NCBI GenBank assembly: GCA_021234155.1 | Contig: JAJEKV010000006.1 | Span: forward strand, 23,563,568-23,627,567 | Reading direction: 5' to 3' | DNA: 64,000 nucleotides | Origin: Isoetes taiwanensis | Taxonomy: Eukaryota; Streptophyta; Lycopodiopsida; Isoetales; Isoetaceae | Shown here: in pieces, positions 21,417-33,410 of the stretch | How the letters are laid out: each line of letters begins with the position of its first letter | How positions within the stretch are numbered: position 1 is the stretch's first letter | The notes under the pieces: model-generated | The model's database searches: none | Seen by the model: the letters and a program-made list of their open reading frames with translations, nothing else | What the model was told of the DNA's origin: nothing | Program-made: the position numbers and the translations under genes

Positions 21417-23048
21417 TGGAATAAGCAGTGCATGACATATAATGCCTATGATATTCAAGGAAGGTTCATCTCACCATAATGAAGGAATAAGATTCTTGAT
21501 ATGATGTTAGGTGCATACTTTTGAAGCTAAAATTGAGAAAACAAGGCAGCATCTATATATTGGTATCCAGTGGTAAAATAACAATAGGTTGCTAAGTTGA
21601 TAGCATTCAGGCTATGGTTGGATAAGGTTACAACAAGGTGGTTGTAAGGCAAGTTTTGAGTATGCTTAGATATGGTTATAAAATAAGATTGACATGACAG
21701 TTGGATTTGGAGCTCATGTGTAAATAGCAGATGTGTGACGTAGAAGGAAATGTCATGATTACATCATGGTCCTACTTGAGGTCTAAAACCAAAGTTGTTG
21801 GCCCTAGGGTTATGGCTAGAATAGTCGGTGACAGCCTTGAAAAAATTCTTGGAGTATAAGAAAGCAGTTAATGGAACAAAGTAGTCAGGTTAAGCATTTA
21901 TATTTAGAGAATGATATCCGCTTAAATTATGGTAGATTGAAGAATTGATTGGCCAAGATTGAACAATGTTATCCATCTTATGGATAATGAAGAAGAAGAA
22001 GATAGGAATAACATATTTAATCTTGGTAGTAAGTAAACCATGAAGTTGAACGAAAGAGTTGTCAGATAAAGCCCAGGCATAGATGAGACACAGAGGAATA
22101 TATAGACATGGGAAGTGCCATTTTTGAAAATATTAGAATGTAATAGAAGAGTTGTAAGCACATCGTTCATGAATTGCAATCCGTTATATGGGGTATATTA
22201 AATGATTTATCTGATATATAAAAATGGATGTACTTGAGAAAGAATAATTGATCTTCGCAGGATAATCTATTCAAGTTATGGCACTAGATGGGAATAAGAA
22301 TCATTTGGACTATGCTAGGCTATAGTAAAGATATTATTGAAATTCTAGTATTGGTGTTTCCATGTATCGTAATTATTTGGCATGCTAGAAGTGATTCCAG
22401 ATTAATGGAGGGATGGTGATTACGTTAGTTGATTAAGGATATAGTCAAAGGATTGAAGTTGTAAACGAAATATATGAAGTAAGAGCTTCATTGAAATTAA
22501 TGGCAATTGATGTCTATAAAATCTTGTTGAAAGACTAACCAGTGTGATGGGGTAATATGTATGGAAGTAGGCAAGATATGGCGGTCAAGTGTATAGCCTA
22601 GCATACTTCTATGTCATTGGATAAACTCGTAGAGGAATACTCTGTAGCAAGTGCTATAATTCTTATGGGATCCCTTGTATCAATTTAAATATGTTACCTA
22701 ACTATAAGATACCCAGACTGGGGGACTTGATTGTGTGATTTGCTTGTTACTTTTTGGATTTGTGCACCCAAGAAGTCTCGAGAGATCCCATATCTAGCTC
22801 GACCTGAGTATCTCTTTGGAATGGTGGATTTTTTTCTTTGCACATGGCAACTTCTTTATGAAAAGCTGCATTAACTGCATTACATTTGTTATATTGAATT
22901 GGATGTGTATGTTCCTCTTTTCCTTTTGTTGTTGTTCTATTATATTCTATTCTTTTGTTTTTTTTTAGCACACCAGCCCTACCGGGCCTACAGCCTTTCC
23001 TCAAAAACTGATGTGGCACTATTTTGTGCCGTTGGATGTGATCTTTTC
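21417..23048. other. Internal region of the LTR element, non-coding
   Basis: AT-rich sequence without gag or pol motifs on either strand. It belongs by position to the element bounded by the 780-bp repeats and suggests a large non-autonomous LTR derivative. Small open frames have no family resemblance. Confidence 0.4.
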
Positions 23049-23051
23049 TAA

Positions 23052-24868
23052 GGGTCCATTCGCACCTACTGTTAAGTTAGGTTAAGTTAAAAAAATTTAA
23101 CTACCCGATGAAACTTAACTACAACTACTGCATTCACACTAAAAATAAGTAAGTCTTGGTTAAATAACTTAACTTAACCAAGATAAGTTAAATACTTTCA
23201 CACCAAACACGGTTAAGTCAAAAAATTTAACCTAACTACTAGTTGTTCAGACATAGTCTTGTTAAGTTAGTGGTTAACCAAAATGTCTTCAGACAAGCTT
23301 TAGTTAAGTTACAATGTTAACTTGACTGAAACATGTTCAGCTAGGAAACATTTCTATGGATTTTCAACGGTTTAGCAAATATTGCTATCAATTTTGGTCT
23401 TTACACTCAAATCTTTAATTCCTTCCCTTGTTCAGCTCTTCCCAACTTCAGATAAACTAAGACAATCATTTGGCAAAATTTTATTCTACTTTTCAAGCAC
23501 CCCGACCTCACTTGAAGGGTATTCAGGAAGCTATTTGTCCTATTTATTCTTGTACTGGCATCCTATATAGCTAAAAATTGAGAAGCAACATCCAGATGGA
23601 GCATTAATCTAAAGACTGAAGATATTTCAATAATTCATAGGGCAAAACTGAAACTGACTAGACGTGTAGTAGAAACTTTACATAGCTGAGAATAATTTTT
23701 ATTGCGCTATCAAATTGAGCAGAAGTACTGTTAGCATGTAATTTTAATAATCTTTGCCAGCTTAGTGCATGCACATAACAAAGTTGGAAAGTTAAAATTC
23801 TGAGACGAAACCTGAAGAAATGCCAGCCGCTGCGCCAGCTGCAAGAAGTGCTATTCTTCTCTCCCTATTATTCTGCATGAGCTCTGAGCATCCAAATGCA
23901 CAAGCCCGCCCAATATCAACACTAATGTGATAGCCTTTAATTGATCCAAAATAGCTAACAACGTATGCATAACACCAACTATAACACCACTAATAACAGG
24001 GACTAACATAATTCGATGCCAAGTCTCGGAAAGTTTCTGGAGGCGCAGCCATGCATGCAGCTCCTTCATGTGGAGCACCAGCCCAAGCAAAATCATGTAT
24101 CAAATGTACCTGTATAACTTGTGCATTAGAGTAATAAATAAATACGTGAAGGTTTAAGTATTCTGTATCTCAGATCCCAATCCAGAGGCTGACAAATATT
24201 TTGATACAATAAGAATTTAAACCAATTCTAGAAACAAAATCCTCAGATACCTAACGCACTGACCATGACTAACATCACATGTTGTTGTTAATTTGCCAAT
24301 AAAGTGGCCATGACAATAGTTTGATGTACAATTTGACATAATTACTTACCCCCTTGTTGAATGCCACAACACTGACTCCAGTGGCGCATCCTAGAAAGCA
24401 TCCCATCAACAGCAAAGCCCACTCTGGAGGCACCTCCTTTACCCTGTCACGGACATGGGCCAATTCGATGTGACTTTGGTTACTACATTCAGCATCCAAC
24501 AAGGAAGCCCGTAGAGGCACATACTTTGTGGACATGCCCCTGTCAGGACGGCTCAAATTGATCTTCTGTTTTGAAGATTCTTCATTTGTCAGGACGGCCC
24601 CCGCAGTCATCGCCATCGCTAACTGCGGCTATTGTGACCTTGGATAGGTCACTTTAACTTTTCGTCCATTTTTTACGTCCAGTTAAAATTCTGTTAACGA
24701 TATACTAACCATGATTTTGGGTGTGAAGAAATATCCGGTTAGTGTTTTTAGTTTAAAAAAAAATTAACAGCCCGTAACTACTAAATGCTAACTTAAATGT
24801 TGGTGTGAAGTAAGTCGTAGTTAAAAACTCTAACTAAACCTAACTTAACGGTGGGTCTGAATAGACCC
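23052..24868. mobile_element. PIF/Harbinger-type transposon carrying CLC exons (Pack-type)
   Basis: An 1817-bp unit with inverted ends matching at 32 of the first 38 positions. Left end: GGGTCCATTCGCACCTACTG; right end reverse-complemented: GGGTCTATTCAGACCCACCG; both continue into TTAAGTTAGGTT. It is flanked by TAA at 23049-23051 and 24869-24871. A 3-bp TWA-type duplication with GGG-starting ends is typical of PIF/Harbinger elements. Sub-terminal regions are full of ttaagtta/taacttaa motifs. No transposase is encoded; instead the interior carries two exons of a plastid-type CLC gene on the minus strand. Confidence 0.85.
23812..24616 (-). pseudogene. Captured CLC-e/f-type chloride channel fragment
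   Basis: Exon 1 (24616-24350) encodes VPPEWALLLMGCFLGCATGV and VVAFNKG, the first membrane segment of plastid-type CLC proteins, and ends at a perfect GTAAGT donor. Exon 2 (24109-23812), after an AG acceptor, encodes VHLIHDFAWAGAPHEGAA, then WLRLQKLSETWHRIMLVPVI and SGVIVGVMHTLLAILDQLK, then jumps to VDIGRACAFG and RERRIALLAAGAAAGISSG. Lesions: a TGCA duplication near 24050 shifts the frame, and the segment between DQLKAI and VDIG, which should carry the GPEGP selectivity motif, is missing. CLC proteins carry chloride or nitrate across membranes; this copy cannot. Retained introns show that it was captured as genomic DNA. Confidence 0.75.
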
Positions 24869-24871
24869 TAA

Positions 24872-27800
24872 ATCGATGGTTGAGAAAATTAGAAAAGTCC
24901 AACAAATGGACCGGAGATAGGAGACGACCACGTGCTTGCATATGCCCTGAGAACTATGCCTGTTGGGGACGTAGCCCTAACTTTTACTGATTGTTGCTTC
25001 CACGCTTGTCATCCATCTCCGTCTACTCTTTTCTTGGGTGATTCCGAACATTTTTTTGGGTTAAGATCGTGGTTTATACACCTAATCTTCCAATTGTTTG
25101 GCCCCTGCTTATCGTTTTTCCAGAGCCAGCATTGTTTTGTGGTGTTAAGCCTTTACAAATCTCTAAAGCACCGTTGTTTTTTCAAGTCCTGCTGTGCTTG
25201 CTTGCAACATGCCCTAGACCTGTTTTCTATAATCAATCTAACCGAATTGGCCCTACTTGAAGGTTTTATGCTGAAGTGTTCCATTTACAGAGTAGAGGCG
25301 GGAATTTCATCTGGCATCTAACGACCATTGTTTTTGGGAGTAACATCTCCACAGACAGGGGGTCGAATATGGAAGGTCTCCCTTTTGTATGCCTTAAAAT
25401 TGTGCATTCCGGCATATTGCTCTATGGACATGGATTTATCCATGCAGATCCGGCAATGTGCCATGGCTGGCCTAAATGTGGCATCAGCACCAGCATAAGA
25501 AAAGAAAGAAGGAGATGGACCTGAATCTGAAAAGGGCCCTGAAGAAAAACTGGTTAAGTGGTCTGTTGCAACAGTAAAATGCAAGATGTTCATCAGCTTG
25601 AAGTGAGATATTGACGGATTTGGGCTCTTTTTATTTAAATGCTTCTGCTACGGAAGTAATCAAGAATCTACGTCATGGTATAAAGACATCATAGATAGGC
25701 CTTAGTTGCTTACAGTTGTCTTCTAACTGGCGAATGGTTGTGCCACATCACGTAATCACTAGAGATTGGGAGGCCTACTCTTTGGCATGCTTCTCAAGTT
25801 TGTATTGATCATTGACTCATAGGGATTAAACAGTGTTCTGCCTAAGCAGCTGACTTCCACCCTGCGTGTAAGATAAATAAATGTATGGTTTGTAGGTGAT
25901 CAGATATATCTTTGAGAAGGTAGAATGCCCTAAAAAAAGTTTCTTTGGTCTTTTCTGAAACAAAAGATTACACTTATGAAAAAGTCATGTACTGTCTTTA
26001 ACATTGGTAAGATATTCAACCGGATTCTAGAATGATGTTACTAGCTTTGGGAATGAGCGACTGATATTCGTTCCATATCTCACGATTCAGAGCATCTTCT
26101 TCTTCTTCTTCTTTGGCAAAAGATATAGAAACAGTTCCTACGGGAGTACATCAATCAAATTAATTGCCATCTAGGCCGGAAAAAACAGCCTTGGGAGTTT
26201 TTAAAAATGGCCTAGCTTTTGTTGGCCATGTTTATAGTCTCTATTCTATGTCCCAGAAGTGCCTTGTTGCTTTTCAAAGGAAATTCAAGTTGCAGCCCCA
26301 ACCTTTTATTCCATCTTTTCTTCACAGGTAAGGTTTTTTGCTAAAATTGTCAGGCAGCAGCATTATTATAGTTACAAGGACTGGATCGGAAGCAACATAA
26401 TACCTGTTGCTGGAACTCAGTTACTATGATGTGATGCTCATTACCAGCCAATTACATCATTTATTATTTCAATGGGCAATGGATTAATTTCTGTTCTGCA
26501 TAACAATTTACGTTTCATAAGTTTATGAAACACCATGTTTTTCATTGATAAAGAAATGCTTTTGCCATGTAGGATCTTATCCAGCTGGATGCAGCAAAAG
26601 GCAAATGCCAAAGGGCCTATTTTTCATTTTTATCTAGCAGAGGATGATGCGAGTAATTTTGTAATTCTGATAAAAATAAGCTTTGTTATCATTTTGTTCT
26701 AAAGTTTAGGTTGTTGTGCTAGAATAACTTCTTACATAGTTCTGACTTGTGACATTCTTTCTGCATATTCTCAGTTTTATGTAGGGTGCCTCATTAGCAA
26801 TGTGCGTCATAATCAAGCTCAAGAGTATACTGCATGTGCCTTTGCATATAAGATATTGCAGGGTCTCTTGTGAATAGAAATTCTCATCTTATTGTGTGTG
26901 AAAGCTAGAACCATCAATGAGTATCATATGAAGCAGAAGGCAGTGTTGATAGCAGTGTTCCTGATAGCAGTGTTGATTCTCTGCCTCTTTATTTGGCCTA
27001 CAAGTATTACAAGGTATAAGTGACTCAACCTATGGACATTTGATTGGATTTGTTACTTAGTGCTGGCTCTGGATTTCTAGGAAAAGCCTACTCTTTTCAA
27101 CTTTATTCCTGCAGAAAATCAGGTAACATATCCCTTATGCAGGAATGATTTATAATCCTATTGAAAATCTTAGTTTATGGGTTGAATTCTTTCAGGTAAA
27201 GATTGCGAAAGTTCCAAAGGGGTTCCTGTATTCACAGCTCGTAATTTGGCTATTGCATTGCTCACATCAAACGGCACACGATGGTTATTTTCTGTTCTAT
27301 TAACCGGATTCACATTTCATATAAGTGAAATGGCATTTTATTATCTATATAATGTAGGCATATGGGTGCTGAAAGCAGATTTCTATTTTTAGAGTACCAT
27401 CAGTCTAGTCTATTACTACTTGCTATCATAAGCGGACTAGTGCTTTTCTGGAACTAAGGCATGCATCTAATGTGTTTGGTAGATTTGAAGGCTTTTTCTT
27501 TAAAAGCAATAGAACTCCACCCCTTGATTTGCATGTGCTAATTTCAGCATTCTTGTCACATGCATGATGCATCGGCAAACCATTGAGGGTCTAAAAGGGA
27601 AGCAGTTATATAAATGTTCATACTTCATTCTGTCATCCGTACATAAATGTTCATAAATGTACATGATCGCCGTTCACGTCGCCATAATCAGATTGCTAAT
27701 GAATTTCCTGCTGACGTGATTGAAGATGATCTTGATATTTTAGAATCTCCTGAGGTATATACATACTTGGTTGCTAGGTAACCGTATAACGTTTACATGT

Positions 27801-28095
27801 TTTGTACATTCAAATGCATAAGGTGCAAGTAGAAGTAAATGATGCTCTCAGAAATGCTCCTGAATCTTGTTTGCAAATTCTGTAATGTGTCTATATTGCC
27901 TTAAAATGTTGTAATCATGTTCAATCAGGAACGATACTCTACCCAAAATTGAGGGCTCTTGTTTTCTCATAACGGGCATAATTTTGGGCAGGGCTTGATA
28001 AATTTGAAAACTGATTAATGAATAAATTGTTTCCAGCCTACCTAATGCCTAATAAATTTGACCTTGCCAAAGCCTTTTGGTGTGCCTTTTGCTAG
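24872..28095. other. Intron-like region with two exon-like stretches
   Basis: T-rich plus-strand sequence resembling plant introns. At about 27197-27290, after a tttcag acceptor, an open stretch reads GKDCESSKGVPVFTARNLAI and on to TSNGTRW. At about 27663-27752 another reads HDRRSRRHNQIANEFPADVI and on to DILESPE before a GT. They look like exons of one plus-strand gene, but I do not recognise the protein and no start, stop or consistent chain of exons could be built. Frames at 24.9-25.6 kb have no family resemblance. Confidence 0.3.
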
Positions 28096-30455
28096 TTTTT
28101 TTTTTTTTGAAGGACGTGAGGCTCTTTTTATTGACAAGAACAAAGAGACAGGAATAAAACCCTAGTGGATAGGCTGACCCAACTAGGCAAAAACACCCGT
28201 CTATGCATAAGAAGAGCACTGTAAATACGTCTGCCAAATTATCTCTTTTTTATCATCAGCTAGAGATGAGCAACGATAAGCTTTAGTGATCTTTCGCCGA
28301 GCACAACGGAGAAAGCCGATCGAGATGTGTGCACCTTTGAAATACACAAACGCCGCCTCTCCGCCAGATATAGACCATTTAGAGGGCAACGATCTGAAAC
28401 TCTAGGGTTTATCTTGTGAACCAAGACATTCACTCGAACACATCTATGGAGAATTTGCCATCGCAACGCTGACACTTTAGGGTGGAGCAATTTATCCCAT
28501 GTCCACATCCGCACACTTTTCCACCGTGATTGAGGAACCTGAAGATGCCGGTACGGGACGGGGAAGAGGCTCACAATCTAAAAGCAAACAGACGCGGAAG
28601 AAACAAACTTTTCCGCTTAAGACGCGGCATCACATATCCAAATAGGCACATCACCGCGGGTTGCCGTGACGCTGGATGCCAAAAATCAGCCTACCCCAGC
28701 CCAAATTTGTCGATCCCATCTCAGATAACGTAAATCTGCCAAAAAAGCCTCCCATGACAACGTGATGACCGTGAATCATAATTAAGCTACAATCGTTAAA
28801 ACCCCCCCTAGCCGCCAACGCCGCTGTCTTTGGATGTACAAGTGCACAAAGGTCACTGATCTTGCATACCTTATGGTGGGAAGCCACCAAAGATGACATT
28901 GACAATGAAGCACAAGCTTGGGATTAACATGGAATAAAGATCTAACCGCATCCCGTGAAGCAAGTAGACCTTTAAGGAATGGGAAAGCATTTGGATATGG
29001 ATGCAGAGGATACAACAAGGCCCATGGGAGACTAGGCTTGATAGTTGTCTTGTGAAAGGAGAGGCACTGCAGAAGTGATTGCCGCACCAACCTTAAGCCG
29101 TGAGAGAATCATCTTTACCAAGGAGGAGCCTCCAAATGAACTTTGAAATCATGACCTGGCTTTGCGCATTTAAGTCCAACATTCCAAGGCCACCATTTTA
29201 GGCTTGATGCACTTAGCCCTGTGATACCTTAACAACAAGCACCTTCCAGGTACCACCCCGTGATGAAATTCCCCGACAATACAGACGATCTCATTCATCT
29301 TACATTGAGGAGCTAGTAAGACAGATGCCATATAGACATGGGTGTTGCTGAGGACGGATCTTGCAACTGGTGGATCCTCCCGTGCAAAGATAACTTAGCC
29401 ACCTTCCACCGTAATGCAGATGTTTCTCAAGACCTTTAATGATCTCATCCCAAGCACATGAGGCGTAAAACATGCACCCCAACAGAATGCCCAAAAGCTT
29501 TGTGGGTTGACCATGAGGAAGCACCGCCCGTGGGTAGTCAAGAATACAAGAGGGAACAACACTATCCAAAGGTCCATAGAGCAAAGGCACTTTTCTCCAA
29601 CATACAAGAACTCCAGAGGCCGGGAGAAAGTATCTAGGAGCAGCCTTTAGCATTATGGAGGTTTTCATCATTGGCCATAAGAAAAAGGAAAGTGTCATCA
29701 AGATACTGATTACACACCTTCTGAGAACCATCCAACATGGGCAAAATCCCCGATGACACCTTCTCGAGCTGCAACATCAAAGAGTTGAGACAACATTTCT
29801 CAAGAACAATAGTGAAGAGCAAGGGCCAAAGGACAACCCCCGCCGGATCCCCCAACCAACATTAAAGATTTGGGATGGCTCACCTTGAAAAAGCACTGTA
29901 GACCGCGCCGATACATGAAGCTTCATAACATCACGGGTGAATGCCTCTCCAAATCAAGGGGGGTTCACATAGTTTTGGCCTTACAAACCATGTGAGTGAC
30001 CCGAAAGGGTTTGTTTTCCCCTTAAACCGTACATATACTCGTACCTAGGGGTAGCTTTTTGGGGTTTTTAGGGCGAATTTGGCACTGTATGTGGCTGGAA
30101 AGGGGGTTTCTGTAAAAATTCAAACACGTATACAAGGGGGTTTCTGCCGACCCCTTGCACGCAGGTGGCATACCCCCTATACAATAGGTGCATCCCCCGG
30201 GCTCCAAATCCCAAAGCAAGAAGGCATTTCTCCAAAAATACCCAATCCACACTGTCATAGGCTTTAGCAAAGTCTAGTTTGAGGAACACCACTTGATGAC
30301 CCTGCAAGCGAGCCCCATACATGCCCTCGTATGCAGCTGCAACATTGTTCAAGATGCATCGGCCAGGGAGAAAGCCAGACTGTGTAGAAGAAATTGACTC
30401 GGCTAAGATGTTGCGTACCTTGTCTATTCTTTTGTTGTTATTGATGCATAGCACA
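28096..30455 (-). mobile_element. L1-type LINE, 5'-truncated, with poly(A) tail
   Basis: The left end is a run of 13 T (28096-28108), a poly(A) tail on the minus strand. Reading right to left: RT motifs FLPGRCILNNVAAAYEGM and LKLDFAKAYDSVDW (30400-30240), a transposon insertion (29958-30177), the palm motif as VCNQYLDDTFLFLMAN (YLDD, about 29700), then a zinc-binding RVT tail with KVSALRWQILHRCVRVN (about 28500-28440). The endonuclease and ORF1 are missing, as expected for 5' truncation. Frames are broken. No target duplication was identified. Confidence 0.85.
29958..30177 (-). mobile_element. Short GGGGGT-ended MITE, copy 2, inside the LINE
   Basis: Inverted copy of the element at 10386-10595, about three quarters identical by eye. 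It interrupts the LINE reverse transcriptase between GFGARGMHL and the downstream RT segment. Shared internal landmarks are 'cccttgtatacg', 'cagccacata', 'gagtatatgta' and 'gggtcactcacatg'. Confidence 0.65.
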
Positions 30456-30894
30456 TACTTAATGTTATTAATATTTGAGTTAGTTCTAAACTCGGAGGCA
30501 TGTCAAACTGAATGTTAGAAGGGTCGTGTATTGGAGCTATCTAGTATGTATCTTTTCTTTAGCTTAAATTACTTGTATGAAGCTAACTTCGAACTTTCAA
30601 GTTGGAGAGGCATCATCTTGGATTGGAAGGCTGAGCAATTGTGTTTGACAAAGATGTATCAGTTCTGAAGGACAAAGTTTTATTCATTTGGAAGTATGTT
30701 GAATTGAGGATTAAGATGTGAAGGTATAAAGAGAAGAGACCTGGAATTAAGGAGGCAAACTATAAGTATATTTTTAGATCAATGGTTGGTTTTGTTCCAA
30801 AGAAGATCTCACAAAGGGAGATACAAACTGGATTTTTCACGAGTGCTCTAAGATGCACCCATGGGGACATGGGATGAATTTTTGGAGGAGAGAC
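30456..30894 (+). other. 3' internal region and polypurine tract of the LTR element
   Basis: Non-coding sequence ending in TTTTTGGAGGAGAGAC (about 30879-30894), a purine-rich tract touching the TGTAACGG start of the right repeat. This is the expected plus-strand primer position and supports the 30895 repeat being a 3' LTR in plus orientation. Confidence 0.55.
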
Positions 30895-31675
30895 TGTAAC
30901 GGACCTAGCAACTTAGCACCAACATGAAGATGTAAGTAACGTTATCATCATATAAGAGTGCATTTTCAATGGTGAAATAAATGAGTATGCGCTAGGAATA
31001 CATGCATGCAATGTGTGTCCATGCACGCAGTGTGTGCATGCATGCAAGGTCATTGTTAGATTATATAAGCGCAACAATATTATTCTAGATTTTTTGGGAA
31101 GGAGTTTTCTATGGGAAAGAAGCATTTTTTGTTGTGGAGGATGCGCTTGCACCAGATTGATCAGAATTGAACCAAGGAGAAGGATCAAAATATTTCCAGG
31201 TGAAGGTCAAGTCTTACACATGCGGTTCTTGTGATGTCTATGTTTTGGTTGACGTAGTTTTGGGAAAACTTATTGAGCTTTGATGATGGTTTGTAGATTT
31301 AATGGATTGAGGCATGATCTGAATTGAATTAACATAATCAAAGATAGATTCTTGAATGTAAAAGAGAAGGAAAAGTAGTGCTTTTAGATTATCATCTGTG
31401 GTTTTTATGTAATGATATATTGGAGATTGATTCTGAATAGCTGAGAAATTGATAACTTTAACACACATAATTGTATTACGGTTGGATGATGTTATTAAAT
31501 TGTCTTAGGTTGTTGGTCCTTAAAAGTATATCATGTCGGTGATCTAATCGTTCTAAGAGCATGGGATCATAATTACTATTGTCAATGTAGCTTGTTGTTA
31601 CTGTTTGCATTTAATTAAAGGAATTATGATTTATCATATCTCTGATTTTGTTGGCTTAGTAAAATACAATTATGC
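30895..31675 (+). repeat. 3' LTR-like direct repeat (781 bp)
   Basis: Partner of 20619-21398. It begins TGTAACGGACCTAGCAACTT and ends ...acaattatgc, with the same gattatataagc box (about 31057). Small differences, roughly 5% by eye, imply an old insertion. No gag-pol lies between the two repeats. Confidence 0.7.
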
Positions 31676-33410
31676 ATGCATGGATTATTGTTAAAAGCAT
31701 GTTGTTGGGATGTATCATGGTGTGATTGGTTACCCACTAATATGGCATTATGGTTTGCTACACAATTTGATTGACATTGAGAATCCCTTGTTGGAATATG
31801 CTCTGTGATATAATCCTCTAGGGCTGGAGTCTAGGTGCGATAGTCTAGACTCGCGGTTATTGCACAGTGATATGTGAATAGTTTATTTGGAACATCCGGT
31901 GTTGGTACCTTAGGGTTCAATGTCTTGCATAGTTAAGTGGTCCTCCAATACTTGACGCAACGTGGATGGGTGTGTGCACACGTGGTTTACCCCGCCTCTA
32001 TGTCACTGGCCTGATCAGCTGAGTTGACCATGCTCAGACCCAAAGGAATATTGGTTGTTGTCTATGTTGCCATGGTGCTGCCATGCCATGGCAGCATAGA
32101 AGAGCAAGACACGTGTTGATACACTTATTCCTGCATTTTGATTTGAGCACAGATACACAAGCACCATTGATTTGAAGAGAACATATCCCTAGAGATCATA
32201 AGTGGATACTTGAAGACCAAGGTGAAGACATTCATGAAAGATCACACAAGCATGCAAGGAAAGGTGATTCAAGCAAAGCAAATTTGAAGTTTGGAAGAAG
32301 TAGACTTGGTATGTGGTTTTACTATTGAGTTCTTGGCATGACTATTTCATATGATCCATCCCTTAAGCTCATCATCTTTCATTTGCCTCAAACTCTATGC
32401 CTAACCTTCATATCCCATGGCAAATTGGCAAATGAAACTTTTTTCTAGTCAAAACATGTCATTCATACACCATTCACACTTCACACATTCATCATGCCAT
32501 CACCATCTTGTAAAAGCAAAAAATTCCGCGGGGTAAATGCTCTCTCTAAAAGTCAAAATGGAGAGAGGAAGTGCAAACATTCCTAATGGAATCAAGAAAA
32601 GTCAAAGGATCAACTTATTGCCTAAAGTTTGCAATTTTATATGCACTAGTGCCAAATTGATCCATGTCACCACTCAGAAGTTGCCAAATCACCATTCACA
32701 TCACCGCCATTGCCATGTCATCACACACATGTCACCCTTCATAAAAAGTCTATTTCCTTCAAATTTCTCCTAAATAAGTTATTTGGACTATTAAGGGGAC
32801 ACGTCATCATGCCACATCATCACTAATGCTTCCACATCACCACACACATGTCACACACATCACTTCCATCTCATCAGAAGTTTTGACTAGAAAAAAGATA
32901 CTTTGCCAACTTGTCTGACACCTCATCATCTTTTATTTCCATGTCATCCTCTTCTTGCCAACTCACCTTTCCTACTTGCCACCTCATCATGTTCTTACCC
33001 CATAATTGAGCCAAAAAGCCGAAGTTGCAAAAAAGATTCTTCCACGTCATAGAGCACCAAAAAAGATTATATTTGCAAAAAAAGAATTTTCAAAAAAAAT
33101 TTGACCTATATTTTTAGTTTCTCGGGAATCGTGCCAAGGTCTATGAACTAATTTTTTTTTTCTATCTACCCCCTCCCGCCCGACTCTCCCCCTCGTCCAA
33201 TCTCTCCCCCGCCATTGGTACACCCGCAGGGATAAAATGCATCAATCCCATCGTGGGCATAGCACGTCAGTTTAATAATCCAACTGTGCTATTCCTTATA
33301 TACCTAAGTCTTCTTTCTCATAAAATGTCTGTGGAATATATCGTGAGTTTTTCCAAGAACCCTAAATTTCTATCGTGCCAAGATCCGGCTGTTTACCCAA
33401 GATTAACCAC
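31676..33410. other. Non-coding DNA left of the chromovirus array
   Basis: No gene recognised. 32.45-33.0 kb is a degenerate run of 'catcatgccacatcatcac'-like phrases rich in CA and CAT. About 33.15-33.23 kb is pyrimidine-rich on the plus strand. Nothing here resembles the neighbouring elements. Confidence 0.4.
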
